Below the pieces are notes generated by a model. It did not search any database and was not told the origin of the DNA. It worked only from the letters and a program-made list of their open reading frames with translations. Positions 8,451-16,091 of a stretch of DNA of 23,060 nucleotides are shown one piece after another; within the stretch, counting starts at the first letter, position 1; every line of letters starts with the position of its first letter. The position numbers and the translations under genes are program-made. This DNA is from a virus. Location: the IMG/VR virus record IMGVR_UViG_3300019884_000013, positions 1 through 23,060 of that record; one strand, written 5' to 3'.

Positions 8451-9097
8451 GTCAGATATTCACCCCATGTGAAATCCTGATCTACAACATCAGGAGTGAC
8501 AACGTGAAAAGTATCATCTCTGGACATACTCTCATACTTACGAGAGGACATACTATTCTTAAATTTAGTATCAAATATTTCTGCCGCTTTCCAAGCTTCG
8601 TTACGTTCATGCAGTCGCATTACCGTATAATTGATTAAATCATTTCTGAACGAATCAGGAAATAGAATAGTATCTCCGAGCGCAGCCAAGTTAGCGTGAA
8701 GCTTAGCATAGTTAATTGTTACGACAGTAGTATCACCACTCGTTGGCTTAGGAAAACACCTCAAAAGAGTACCGTCTGTATAATATCCTTGAGGTTCTCC
8801 ATCGGGAGAATCATAGATAAACAGACGATCAATCATTTCTTGAGCCATAAGCGCAAGAGGCTTAGTGTCATAAATAACCCTCTTGATAACAATCAAATCT
8901 TCTTCGGTATTTAGCTCAAGACCGCTTCTAACAGCATTACCTGTACTTGCAAGAGTTCCGTTTAGGAGTAATGTTTCTCTAGATACCTCTCTAACAGCAT
9001 CATTAACAGCTGCGAGAAGAACATCTGTGGTTGCTACAACGCCATTGGTGTCTCCAAATAAATAGGTTGCAGGAACGGAAATATCTGAGCCAATCAT
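8447..9097 (-). CDS. head-to-tail adaptor protein (P22 gp4-like)
   Basis: This encodes a 216-aa, largely helical protein. The N-terminal third has the pattern of podoviral adaptors: a first helix with V-N-D-A-V-R-E-V-S-R, a middle strand region with T-K-P-L-A-L-M (about residues 78-84) and Y-Y-T-D-G-T-L-L-R-C-F-P-P-like strands. A C-terminal helix carries F-R-N-D-L-I-N-Y-T-V-M-R-L-H-E-R-N-E-A. In this family the subunits form a ring under the portal. The start ATG at 9097 overlaps the preceding stop by 4 nt and the stop overlaps the nozzle GTG by 4 nt, so the three genes are coupled. The position between head genes and nozzle is what the P22-like tail order predicts. The assignment rests on pattern and context. 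Confidence 0.7.
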   Translation of the reverse strand: MIGSDISVPATYLFGDTNGVVATTDVLLAAVNDAVREVSRETLLLNGTLASTGNAVRSGLELNTEEDLIVIKRVIYDTKPLALMAQEMIDRLFIYDSPDGEPQGYYTDGTLLRCFPKPTSGDTTVVTINYAKLHANLAALGDTILFPDSFRNDLINYTVMRLHERNEAWKAAEIFDTKFKNSMSSRKYESMSRDDTFHVVTPDVVDQDFTWGEYLT

Positions 9098-9570
9098 GTT
9101 TTCTTTTCCACCTTTGGAAGTCTACCATCTTCATAGATAGTAACTTTGGCATCACGATCTTCGTCATAGTAAGAATACTTAGATTTAGTGTCAGCAATAA
9201 TATGCGCCACCAAATCCTTCTTACTTTCCATCTTATCTCTATGAGAACGCTGAAGTTCATCCCTAAGTCTGCTATTGTTATCGTCAATCATCTGTAAGAT
9301 ATCATGCTTCTTAGAATCCGCAAGGTGAACACGTTCTACTACGGAGTCATTCAATTCCCAGAACTCGAAAACCTTGAATGCCCGGAGTCCGTTTGGAAAG
9401 GGGGCTTCTGAGAATGTGCAAGTAGACGGATCAACACACAAGACTTCCAGGGAATCGTCAATATCTTTGATTCGTTCAACGATTGCATGCGATCTAGCCT
9501 CCACAATCATATCGTCAATGACAATAAAATTGTCCTTGCCAGGAAGGTGAATAGTTTTTGACGTAGTCAT
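9094..9570 (-). CDS. conserved-looking helical/acidic structural protein (158 aa)
   Basis: This encodes a 158-aa protein with a beta-rich first half (I-H-L-P-G-K-D-N-F-I-V-I near the start and K-V-F-E-F-W-E-L-N-D-S-V-V-E-R-V-H near residues 66-82). The second half is a charged coiled-coil-like stretch (about 85-135) with a basic, acidic tail. The ATG at 9570 has TAAGGAAA upstream at good spacing. It overlaps the adaptor gene by 4 nt. I recall this F-W-E-L-N-D type of protein beside adaptors in other phages but cannot name the family. It may help connector assembly. It has no membrane segment and no catalytic motif. Confidence 0.7.
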   Translation of the reverse strand: MTTSKTIHLPGKDNFIVIDDMIVEARSHAIVERIKDIDDSLEVLCVDPSTCTFSEAPFPNGLRAFKVFEFWELNDSVVERVHLADSKKHDILQMIDDNNSRLRDELQRSHRDKMESKKDLVAHIIADTKSKYSYYDEDRDAKVTIYEDGRLPKVEKKT

Positions 9571-9597
9571 GATATTTTCCTTAAATAAGAACTAATA

Positions 9598-10356
9598 TTA
9601 TACATCAGGCAGCACAAATCCCTCTTCTATTTTAAGAGCTAGCATGATACCGTTATAAAAATTAGTAAATCCTGTTGCTGCGACGCCTCTATCTCCTAGA
9701 GCTTCAGGATTAGTAGTAAAACCATAAAAAGCAGCACATCTAGCTCCCGCCGCTATGCTAGCATCTCCTAAATCTAGATAAGTAGGATTACTTCCTGATG
9801 GATTAACAGGAGTTCCTCCTGCTATAAGACCGTTACCTTGTGCGATACAAAGTGCATCTTGTCCAGCCGTCATTGTAGCATAAGTCATATTACCACTACT
9901 TGTATTAGCTCCTCTGATACAAGTAGCCACAGCATTAGCTACACTAGAATTCTCAATACCTCTCCAAACAGAGATAAAAGCCGAGCAGTTAGAACTAGCA
10001 TAAGTTAAAACAACAGTTTCATTTTGTTCATTGCCTTCACAAATTTTTCCGTGAATCCCCCCTCTAGTAGTACCATTAACATCATTAATAACAGTAAATC
10101 CTGCGGCAGCTGAAGATGGAACATTACTATTAGACATATTATAATGCAAAACAGCAAAACTATTAATTGGTATAACTATATCAGGAAATAGTACATTTAA
10201 GGTATTAGCCCCAGAAGCTTCAGCAGCCATGGGTCCGACACCAATTAAACCAGCTACATTTTCAGGCTCCCCTAATTTATATACACCCATTCGCATAGGG
10301 TTAGAATGAACTCCTAATTGCATGGGTTCTGGTATAAGAAGGCCACTCATGCGCAT
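9598..10356 (-). CDS. beta-sandwich virion surface protein (252 aa)
   Basis: This encodes a 252-aa beta-rich protein with many Asn, Ser, Gly and Ala residues. The order of elements is an A-V-L-H-Y-N strand, then S-A-F-I-S-V-W-R-G-I-E-N near residues 126-137, then an A-x-x-G-Q-D-A-L strand. It resembles a phage fibre domain I know only by pattern: a strand pair followed by 'Y/W-R-G-(V/I)-(D/E)' and a later 'G-D-x-L-v' strand. The N-terminal 35 residues are Pro/Met-rich and probably a virion anchor. Two in-frame ATGs lie at 10356 and 10350. The first is used here, and both overlap the preceding gene's end. Its place between capsid and connector genes suggests a head fibre or decoration protein. 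That is inference. Confidence 0.7.
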   Translation of the reverse strand: MRMSGLLIPEPMQLGVHSNPMRMGVYKLGEPENVAGLIGVGPMAAEASGANTLNVLFPDIVIPINSFAVLHYNMSNSNVPSSAAAGFTVINDVNGTTRGGIHGKICEGNEQNETVVLTYASSNCSAFISVWRGIENSSVANAVATCIRGANTSSGNMTYATMTAGQDALCIAQGNGLIAGGTPVNPSGSNPTYLDLGDASIAAGARCAAFYGFTTNPEALGDRGVAATGFTNFYNGIMLALKIEEGFVLPDV

Positions 10357-11204
10357 ACCAAAGAAATATCCAGTATCGTACCTATGTGAGTAGTCTGGAA
10401 TCTAGCTGACAATCTACTACCTACAGGAATTTCAATACCGTATAGAGGAATATGCCACATAGTAATAGCTTCAGAACCGCTCGCAGAAATATAATGATTA
10501 GAAACTATAACAGTCTCAGCAGCAGCTGCTCCAATCCCAATATCAATTAATAGATCACCAGCAGTTACGTTAGTATTACCATTCAACTGAATACCAATAA
10601 GTAGACATGTATGATCTGCCGCCGTTGCAGCAACTATCTGAGTCCAAGCACCTTTCTGATTTGTACCCGCTGGTGTAGCTAATACTACACCTTTAGATGT
10701 AGCAGTGTCACAACCATACGAAGATGGTGCGCCAAAGGGAACTGCTCTAGCTTTAACAAATTTAAAATAAAAGGGGCTTCTGCTAGTACCTGCTTGGATA
10801 CCCCGAACTCTAGCAGTAACTCTTGTTCCTGAAGCAAGAAAACCAGGAATAAAAATCTCTCTTTGAGAACCTATGTTACCAATAGTAACTCGTGCCCATA
10901 CAACTTCAGCAGCGTTGGCTCCTGTAGCAATCTCAATAATAGAAAGACTAGCAGCAGCAGATGCGCTTGTAGCAGGCTGAGATATTCTTATACCTTCACA
11001 ATCACCACTTAAAGATGGATCAATTTCAACATATGCACCAGCAGCATGTGGAGTTGCATTTTGAATTAGAGTAGCTAAAGTAATGACGGAAGTTGCTGTA
11101 TTAACTCTATCGTCTAGAGAATCATAGAAAAATTCACTAGGAGTGCTAGGTTCGGGTTCTCCACCGCCAGCTAAGAAATTCTTAGGTAGCACATACCCAG
11201 ACAT
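10347..11204 (-). CDS. virion protein with two tandem beta domains (285 aa)
   Basis: This encodes a 285-aa protein made of two related halves, about residues 35-145 and 170-280. Both halves have an opening V-x-L-A-T segment and a W/Y-(V/T)-x-I strand. They then share an 'I-x-I-x-x-G-x-x-A-A-E-(V/T)-V' stretch and close with 'P-x-x-G-x-R-(V/L)-(T/S)-A-R'. This indicates an internal duplication of a beta domain. The first 30 residues contain a flexible Gly/Pro/Glu linker after L-P-K-N-F-L-A. The ATG at 11204 follows AGGTGACTAA, which is both the previous gene's end and a good ribosome site. Such duplicated domains occur in capsid or tail decoration proteins. The fold is inferred, and the duplication is visible directly. 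Confidence 0.75.
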   Translation of the reverse strand: MSGYVLPKNFLAGGGEPEPSTPSEFFYDSLDDRVNTATSVITLATLIQNATPHAAGAYVEIDPSLSGDCEGIRISQPATSASAAASLSIIEIATGANAAEVVWARVTIGNIGSQREIFIPGFLASGTRVTARVRGIQAGTSRSPFYFKFVKARAVPFGAPSSYGCDTATSKGVVLATPAGTNQKGAWTQIVAATAADHTCLLIGIQLNGNTNVTAGDLLIDIGIGAAAAETVIVSNHYISASGSEAITMWHIPLYGIEIPVGSRLSARFQTTHIGTILDISLVCA

Positions 11205-11492
11205 TTAGTCACCTGTGCCGACTCTTGCATTACTCCCTGAAACTAGAACATTAATGGTAGGAGTACCAGACCCAGCAATGGCATACAAATCGTCTTGTGA
11301 GCCTAGTTCAATTGAAAAGATTTCATCAACATAAATAGGAAAACCATTAGCAGCCGTAACAGTTGGACCACCAATATATACTGTATCAGAAGCATCTCGA
11401 ATCATAATTGTTTTTCTATTCGAGGCGCTGCCGCCTGAAGCAATAAGTTCAGCAGTTGTTGAGAGAGTGTATTTGTCATCTTTTAGAGCCAT
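11205..11492 (-). CDS. small beta-rich virion protein (95 aa)
   Basis: This encodes a 95-aa protein with a clear protein-like sequence: a charged N-terminus, A-S-N-R-K-T-I-M-I-R near residues 23-32, G-G-P-T-V near 41-45, F-P-I-Y-V-D-E-I near 51-58, and Ser/Gly/Asn at the end. It is probably all beta. The ATG at 11492 is the only good start, yet the preceding 16 bases (TTTTTCGTTAATCAAT) contain no Shine-Dalgarno. Directly upstream is a strong terminator hairpin, and before that a strong ribosome site with a five-codon frame. Expression may therefore depend on readthrough and reinitiation. The role is probably a minor capsid or decoration subunit, inferred from position. Confidence 0.75.
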   Translation of the reverse strand: MALKDDKYTLSTTAELIASGGSASNRKTIMIRDASDTVYIGGPTVTAANGFPIYVDEIFSIELGSQDDLYAIAGSGTPTINVLVSGSNARVGTGD

Positions 11493-11502
11493 ATTGATTA
11501 AC

Positions 11503-11535
11503 GAAAAAGGGAGAGTCCCGTTAGGAACTCTCCCT
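11503..11535 (-). terminator. intrinsic terminator / attenuator after the decoration gene
   Basis: Read on the minus strand, AGGGAGAGTTCC, loop TAAC and GGGACTCTCCCT form a 12-bp stem with a single G-U pair, followed at once by five T residues. It lies 24 nt past the stop of the 170-aa gene and 10 nt before the ATG of the 95-aa gene. There is no room for a promoter between hairpin and ATG. It should cut transcription of tail genes relative to capsid genes. There is no T-run on the plus strand, so it acts only on the minus strand. Confidence 0.8.
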
Positions 11536-11550
11536 CAATCGTCCCCTCCT
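11521..11550 (-). promoter_or_regulatory. strong Shine-Dalgarno with five-codon reading frame overlaying the terminator
   Basis: AGGAGG (11550-11545) is followed after six bases by TTG (11538) and then AGG GAG AGT TCC TAA. The four sense codons after TTG are exactly the 5' arm of the terminator, and the stop lies in its loop. A ribosome initiating here would block the hairpin. The ATG of the next gene, which has no ribosome site of its own, begins 29 nt after this stop. Sequence and spacing are seen directly; translation of the frame is hypothesis. Confidence 0.45.
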
Positions 11551-11559
11551 TTTGAGGTT

Positions 11560-12072
11560 TTAGGAAGCTCTTGTAAGCTTCACTCCGAGCAATCCATAAT
11601 CCGCAGCCAAAGTATCGCCTGCATCACCACCGAGTCGTCCGACTCTTAGAACATTATAACCACCAGGAGTAACTGGAACATCCGTTGTTTCCTGAGTAAT
11701 TACAAGATCATCCTCGTCTTCACTTCCATCACAAGTGATGGAAGTAGAGACTACAGGAGTTGGAGTTTCTGCAACAAGAGAAGAACCGTTAGCAAGATCT
11801 TCCATGTAATAACCTAGTTTAACTACACCATCACCTGAAGTGGGGTTGTAGGTATACCAAGTTATGTTTACAGAATTCCAATGGCGGGGGGCGATAAATG
11901 GAGCTGAATACGACTCAGTTGCAGCTGCATCCAACAGAAGTCCTTGATGAATTGCGTCAACAATTTCACCTGTAGGGCCTGCTGCCGCAGCAATCAAGTC
12001 AGTCGCCATGAAATACAACTCACCAAGTGCTAGTGCAAATGTATGAGTTCCGTCATCCTGCTCCATACCCAT
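11560..12072 (-). CDS. putative capsid decoration protein (170 aa)
   Basis: This encodes a 170-aa beta-rich protein immediately downstream of the major capsid gene (2-nt gap). Residues about 58-95 contain A-P-R-H-W-N-S-V-N-I-T-W-Y followed by S-G-D-G-V-V-K-L-G-Y-Y. This is a strand pattern typical of phage beta-sandwich structural proteins. The C-terminus (Y-N-V-L-R-V-G-R-L near 141-149, G-V-K-L-T at the end) also forms strands. Two start ATGs are possible (12072 and 12066). Position after the capsid gene and before a terminator suggests production in capsid-like amounts, as expected for a decoration protein. No family is named with confidence. A head-tail joining role is the alternative. Confidence 0.7.
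   Translation of the reverse strand: MGMEQDDGTHTFALALGELYFMATDLIAAAAGPTGEIVDAIHQGLLLDAAATESYSAPFIAPRHWNSVNITWYTYNPTSGDGVVKLGYYMEDLANGSSLVAETPTPVVSTSITCDGSEDEDDLVITQETTDVPVTPGGYNVLRVGRLGGDAGDTLAADYGLLGVKLTRAS
11722..11745. repeat. perfect 11-bp inverted repeat inside the 170-aa gene
   Basis: ACTTCCATCAC and GTGATGGAAGT are separated by AA, so as RNA it would fold as a 10-bp stem with a 4-nt loop. No T-run follows on either strand. It lies in codons for T-S-I-T-C-D-G-S-E, about 330 nt after the start. Confidence 0.75.
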
Positions 12073-12074
12073 AA

Positions 12075-13292
12075 TCAGCCGCTCGATTCCGTAAGGGCAG
12101 TAAATCTACCATGAGCATTACGCTTATGAGTACCAAACTGCCAATACTGCTTCATGAGTGCTTCCCAAACATCGAAGTTTGACACCCACTTGAAGATAGA
12201 ACCGTCCAAATCCTCCCAATACCAATCCTTGTCACGGAAAATCTTCAATTCCTTTTCCGTAAGCATTGCCATTGTGGAAGCAGGAGCGTCTGGATCGCCA
12301 ACAACTGGAACTTCCTCGCCATCAGTATCGCTCTGGAAAGCAAGACCAACGAGACCACCAGTAAACTTCTTAGGCTCATTAAACCTACGAAGACCAGTAA
12401 GGATATTCCAGTAACTTCTGCGAACACCAAGTGAACAGAAGACTGCGGAAATCTTAGAACCACCCTCAGTTCTAATACGGTCTGCCATTGTAATCATGGC
12501 AAGTTCCGTAAGAGTTGTAGTAGTGGTATCCATAGTAGAAGCCCAAAACTCCTGACCAGCAGTTGCAGGATTAAGTCCATGCAAAGCACCGGCAGAGTTC
12601 ACGATATTAGAAATACCGTAAGGCTCCTTATTATAGTTACCAGTACGAGAGAGGTAAAAGCCGGAAGTCGAAGAAAGAACAGCAGTCATGGTAACAGTAT
12701 TACCAGAAATGCTCTCAATCTCAATGTTGGAATCGTCAACAGTCGGACCAGCCGAGTTAACGGTATCAACCTTCATACCAACTTCAAGCCAGTGAGCGTC
12801 ATCAACAGTAAAGTTATCGACACCAGCGGGCGAAGAAGTAAGTTCGGCAAGAATTCCAGTATGACCCAAAGCACCCTGATCCGGATGACCCCAGATAATT
12901 CTGTTCTCATCCTTACCAAGGTCTTGCTTAAGACCATCCATTTCCTCGTCAAGTGCATTAGAGAATGCCTGAGCGTTAGTTCTAGCAAGTCTCATCATCT
13001 GACCAGTAAACTTAACTCGGCCATAACCGTACTTAAGTTGTTCCTGAGCAGCCTTATAAGCCTGCTTACCTGCATCAGCAAGCTGTGCACTTTCATCTCG
13101 GTAAGAAATACCGTGGTTTCTACCGGAACGAACCGGGAAAACCACGTACTTACCACCAATATTTTCGGTTACATCATCGGCGGTTCTTTCGAGCCGCTTC
13201 ATTGTAACTCTTTCCTCGTTCAACTGATCGTTGATCTGACCCTCATAAACCTCTTTGAGGATATCAGCAACGGTAGTAAGAGTTGCGGACAT
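12075..13292 (-). CDS. major capsid protein
   Basis: This encodes 405 aa. The N-terminal region has the layout of a phage coat protein: a helical arm (D-I-L-K-E-V-Y), then I-N-D-Q-L-N-E-E near 20-27. Next come V-F-P-V-R near 51-55 and a spine-helix-like region with K-Q-A-Y-K-A-A-Q-E-Q-L near 76-86, then strands of an HK97-type fold. A W-G-H-P-D-Q-G stretch lies near 134-140, and the C-terminal half has an F-N-E-P-K-K-F loop and a W-Q-F-G-T-H-K-R-N-A-H-G-R-F end. The size is normal for the family. The ATG at 13292 follows GGAGGAATT and overlaps the scaffold stop. Placement after portal and scaffold makes this the coat protein by synteny. The fold is inferred, since no motif is catalytic. Confidence 0.85.
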   Translation of the reverse strand: MSATLTTVADILKEVYEGQINDQLNEERVTMKRLERTADDVTENIGGKYVVFPVRSGRNHGISYRDESAQLADAGKQAYKAAQEQLKYGYGRVKFTGQMMRLARTNAQAFSNALDEEMDGLKQDLGKDENRIIWGHPDQGALGHTGILAELTSSPAGVDNFTVDDAHWLEVGMKVDTVNSAGPTVDDSNIEIESISGNTVTMTAVLSSTSGFYLSRTGNYNKEPYGISNIVNSAGALHGLNPATAGQEFWASTMDTTTTTLTELAMITMADRIRTEGGSKISAVFCSLGVRRSYWNILTGLRRFNEPKKFTGGLVGLAFQSDTDGEEVPVVGDPDAPASTMAMLTEKELKIFRDKDWYWEDLDGSIFKWVSNFDVWEALMKQYWQFGTHKRNAHGRFTALTESSG

Positions 13293-14143
13293 TACGAATC
13301 AATTCCTCCAAGAATAGATTGGACTGCTGCCAGTCTTGTCTTTTTATCTTTCATCTTAGAAGAATCCACTTGATCCACCGCAGTTCTTCCCCCGCCAATT
13401 ACGGGCGGAGCAGTCTTTGCCTTTGGATTGTAATTCTTGCTAATCATTTCGTTGAAATCTGCAACTGCCTCATCTGGCTTCATGCCATTCATGATTCTGG
13501 CTAGCACAGCCATTTCATCGAAATCTCCATGCTTAGTATGGAGTTCCCCCATCATTTTGTCAAGCTGGCGTTGGCCGTCAGCATTTTCACGTTCTGATTC
13601 AATTTGAGTCATAAAGGACTCAAACTTATCAGCCTTAGCCTTCAAACTCTCATATTCCTTTACGAATTCAGGAGAGGCTCCATCAAAAAGCGGATTAGCT
13701 TCTTGACCAGTGTTTCCACCATCAGCATCATTGGACATTTCGAGTAAACCTTCTTCCTTAAGAAACGCACCGATTTCATTATAAAGTTTGACGGGGTCAG
13801 CATCGCCTAGCCTCATTAGATTAACAGCAGAAATCAAACTATCGTAGTCAACACCAATATCCAGGTATTTCTGGAGTTCAGCAGACTTAGCTTGAGAACT
13901 CTGCGTTACTTGCTTTCCCCACTCTTTATAGTATTTCTCAACAGCGGGCAAATCTTCTGGTGCAACATTCTTAAGGAATTCATTGACGAAAGCTTCATCA
14001 TCTAAGTTTTTGCCGTCGCCATTAATTCCTACAGGAGTAGTATTTGGATCAACTTCAGGCGGCTGATTGTTCTCCTCCTTGTCCAGGTTGAGTTGAAGTG
14101 CCTCCAGCCTCTGAGTCGCTTGACTGATCTGTTCCTCCGGCAT
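13292..14143 (-). CDS. scaffold protein
   Basis: This encodes a 283-aa, highly charged helical protein. The N-terminal 60 residues are Gln/Asn/Pro/Glu-rich and disordered. A coiled-coil-like region lies at about 150-195 (F-V-K-E-Y-E-S-L-K-A-K-A-D-K-F). The C-terminal 40 residues are basic, with S-K-M-K-D-K-K-T-R near 264-272, as expected for scaffolds that bind coat protein through a basic end. It lies between portal and major capsid genes, the classical scaffold position. The ATG at 14143 lies 89 nt inside the portal gene in another frame, with AGGA 12 nt upstream. In assembly it guides coat-protein polymerisation and is removed before packaging. Confidence 0.82.
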   Translation of the reverse strand: MPEEQISQATQRLEALQLNLDKEENNQPPEVDPNTTPVGINGDGKNLDDEAFVNEFLKNVAPEDLPAVEKYYKEWGKQVTQSSQAKSAELQKYLDIGVDYDSLISAVNLMRLGDADPVKLYNEIGAFLKEEGLLEMSNDADGGNTGQEANPLFDGASPEFVKEYESLKAKADKFESFMTQIESERENADGQRQLDKMMGELHTKHGDFDEMAVLARIMNGMKPDEAVADFNEMISKNYNPKAKTAPPVIGGGRTAVDQVDSSKMKDKKTRLAAVQSILGGIDS

Positions 14144-16091
14144 CTTGAATCTGTTGTCCTAACATAACTAGGTGATTGTTGTAGTGGTCCAAGAACAAAG
14201 CTTGAACTTGTGGATCAAGTTGTTCATAGGATTGCGATTTCATAAACTTCGTATGAACATATACATGGGCCTGGTGATTATCAAATGTATTGACTTGCAC
14301 CGGGTTTTGGAGGGGCATTGGTTCCGGAGGTTGACCGACTGCTTGTCCCATTTCACTAAGTTCAGGAGCAACTGTTGGCGGCTGAACTTGCTTCATCTTG
14401 AAGTTTTCTCGCTCAGCTTGGCGAGTATCAATCGCTAGTTCTGCATACAAACGTGACACTTCAGACATTTCAAGATACTTCAAACCTTCCATTGGAGGAA
14501 TGAGTCCCTTATCAATCAAATCAATAATAAAGGCTTGCTTAGCCGCTCTTGAACGAGGAGCCATTGAACCATGCTCAACACGGAAATCAACAGAATCAGG
14601 AAGTGAATTCTCTTTGAACTGCATCACTTCATATACCTGGTCGCCAGAGATAATCTGGACCATCTTACCAGGCTCCCAGAACTGCTTTGCAAGCATAATA
14701 GATTGATAGCCAACTGATTGAACCATTTCCTCCATAGAGGCAACAGTTTCCTCAAGAATGCTATCATTCTCCTCTTGAAGATATGCAATAGCAGAAGCGG
14801 CTTCCACTCCTGGTGGTGTCCTACCCTGAGTTACTTCATACTGGTTACTAATGTAATCCATATCGTTAAGAGAAGCTTGCTCAACATGCTGAAAATAAGC
14901 AGGAAGTTCAGGATTCTTAACAGGAATGGGAGGATCAAAACCAGGAGTATATTCAATAATCAAACCAGGCTGAGCACTAATCTTACGAACATCTACCGAA
15001 CCCTTTGGAACAGCCCATTGAGGCTTACCCGTTAGGTTCCTAGCTTCAATTCCCTGTGATCTGCTTCTGTTATATTCCTTCTGAATTGGAATAAGATCCT
15101 TTATGATGCTCTCAGCATAGAATCTACCTGTAGGAATATGATCTACTTTAGCAAAAGGATATAGGCCGTGTTCATAAGGAAATACAGATTCAGTAGTAGC
15201 ACCACCGACCATATTACTTGGGCGCTCTTTTTGCATAACAGCCGGTTGACCAGTTGTAGAATCAATAACAGGTTGACCCGTAGCCGGGTCAATTTGCATT
15301 TCAGGTGGCTTTTCAGCAATATAAATGAGCTTAGAATTTGAAATAACAAACATTGCACCTTCTGGGAATCGCTTGCACGACTTAACCCAGAATTCTTTAA
15401 GGAATACATGATCTAAAGCCTTCTCCTTCTTAGTAAGCCCCAAACTAAGTCGGAACTTAGACTCAGGATTGTCGGCATTAGAATCAGGTTCGACTTCAAC
15501 TCCGTAAGTATTGAATACTTCCTCAGTGGTCGTGGCAATACCATGAGTAACAAACTCCTGTTGCTGAATATCTTGTTCCTCTAGATTAGGAACCCAAATA
15601 TGGAAAGGAGAAGGTGAGAGATAGCAAATATCCTTATTAGGCTCATAGTACGTCTTAATAAAGCCCGTACCGCAAACACCTCTCCACCAAATAGCCTCTC
15701 TCTTTCTCAGAGCGAAGTTCTTTGAATCAAGGAGGTTCTCAGAGATAGCATTGGCCATTCTAGCTTTTGCCAAGTCCTCATCATCAGGAGAAGCAGGAAC
15801 AATATACCAAATTCCCCTCTCCTTGTTGACTTTGGAGTTCTCTTTGCGGACAATAGTCTTAACTCTGTTAGAGACTAGTCTAACTCGCCAAGCAGGAGCC
15901 TTGGGGAGAATCATGGAAGCAGTATTTGCAGCAGACGAAGTCCACTGCATGTAATGCCTACCGAAGTAAAAAGCTAAATTAGTATACCATTCCTTCTCAA
16001 AAGGTTGCCTTTGAGACCTCGCAGCATTAAATTTCTCGAGGTATTCTTTAGCTAATTTCTGATCCGGCGTCGAGGTCTCGGAGTTCGCCAC
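14055..16091 (-). CDS. portal protein
   Basis: This encodes 678 aa, the size of large podoviral portals. It starts at GTG 16091, six bases after a GGGGAG ribosome site. Recognisable parts are an N-terminal helical part with R-Q-P-F-E-K-E-W-Y near 27-35 and a C-G-T-G-F-I-K-T-Y region near 130-138. The central K-E-Y-N-R-S-R-S-Q helix lies near 343-351. N-Q-Y-E-V-T-Q-G-R-T-P-P-G-V-E-A-A (near 423-439) is typical of the P22/T7-like portal family. The C-terminus is Gln/Gly/Ser-rich, a possible barrel or disordered tail, and is double-coded with the scaffold start. The protein forms the dodecameric ring at the capsid vertex and docks the terminase. A duplicated T-G-Q-P segment lies near residues 268-280. 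Confidence 0.88.
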   Translation of the reverse strand: MANSETSTPDQKLAKEYLEKFNAARSQRQPFEKEWYTNLAFYFGRHYMQWTSSAANTASMILPKAPAWRVRLVSNRVKTIVRKENSKVNKERGIWYIVPASPDDEDLAKARMANAISENLLDSKNFALRKREAIWWRGVCGTGFIKTYYEPNKDICYLSPSPFHIWVPNLEEQDIQQQEFVTHGIATTTEEVFNTYGVEVEPDSNADNPESKFRLSLGLTKKEKALDHVFLKEFWVKSCKRFPEGAMFVISNSKLIYIAEKPPEMQIDPATGQPVIDSTTGQPAVMQKERPSNMVGGATTESVFPYEHGLYPFAKVDHIPTGRFYAESIIKDLIPIQKEYNRSRSQGIEARNLTGKPQWAVPKGSVDVRKISAQPGLIIEYTPGFDPPIPVKNPELPAYFQHVEQASLNDMDYISNQYEVTQGRTPPGVEAASAIAYLQEENDSILEETVASMEEMVQSVGYQSIMLAKQFWEPGKMVQIISGDQVYEVMQFKENSLPDSVDFRVEHGSMAPRSRAAKQAFIIDLIDKGLIPPMEGLKYLEMSEVSRLYAELAIDTRQAERENFKMKQVQPPTVAPELSEMGQAVGQPPEPMPLQNPVQVNTFDNHQAHVYVHTKFMKSQSYEQLDPQVQALFLDHYNNHLVMLGQQIQDAGGTDQSSDSEAGGTSTQPGQGGEQSAA
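15273..15292. repeat. perfect 8-bp hairpin inside the portal gene
   Basis: TTGACCCG and CGGGTCAA are separated by TAGC. It lies in the codons of the duplicated T-G-Q-P segment. A stem of this size can arise by chance; it is listed with the longer ones for completeness. Confidence 0.5.

Noticed and set aside
9597-9602. TATAAT on the minus strand ahead of the 158-aa gene
   Set aside because: No acceptable -35 box lies 16-18 nt upstream and it overlaps the stop of the preceding gene; probably chance in A/T-rich DNA.
12579-13373. 264-codon plus-strand open frame opposite the major capsid gene
   Set aside because: It is the antisense shadow of a well-supported capsid gene; the product is Ser/Thr/Leu/Ile-rich without domains and no ribosome site is evident.
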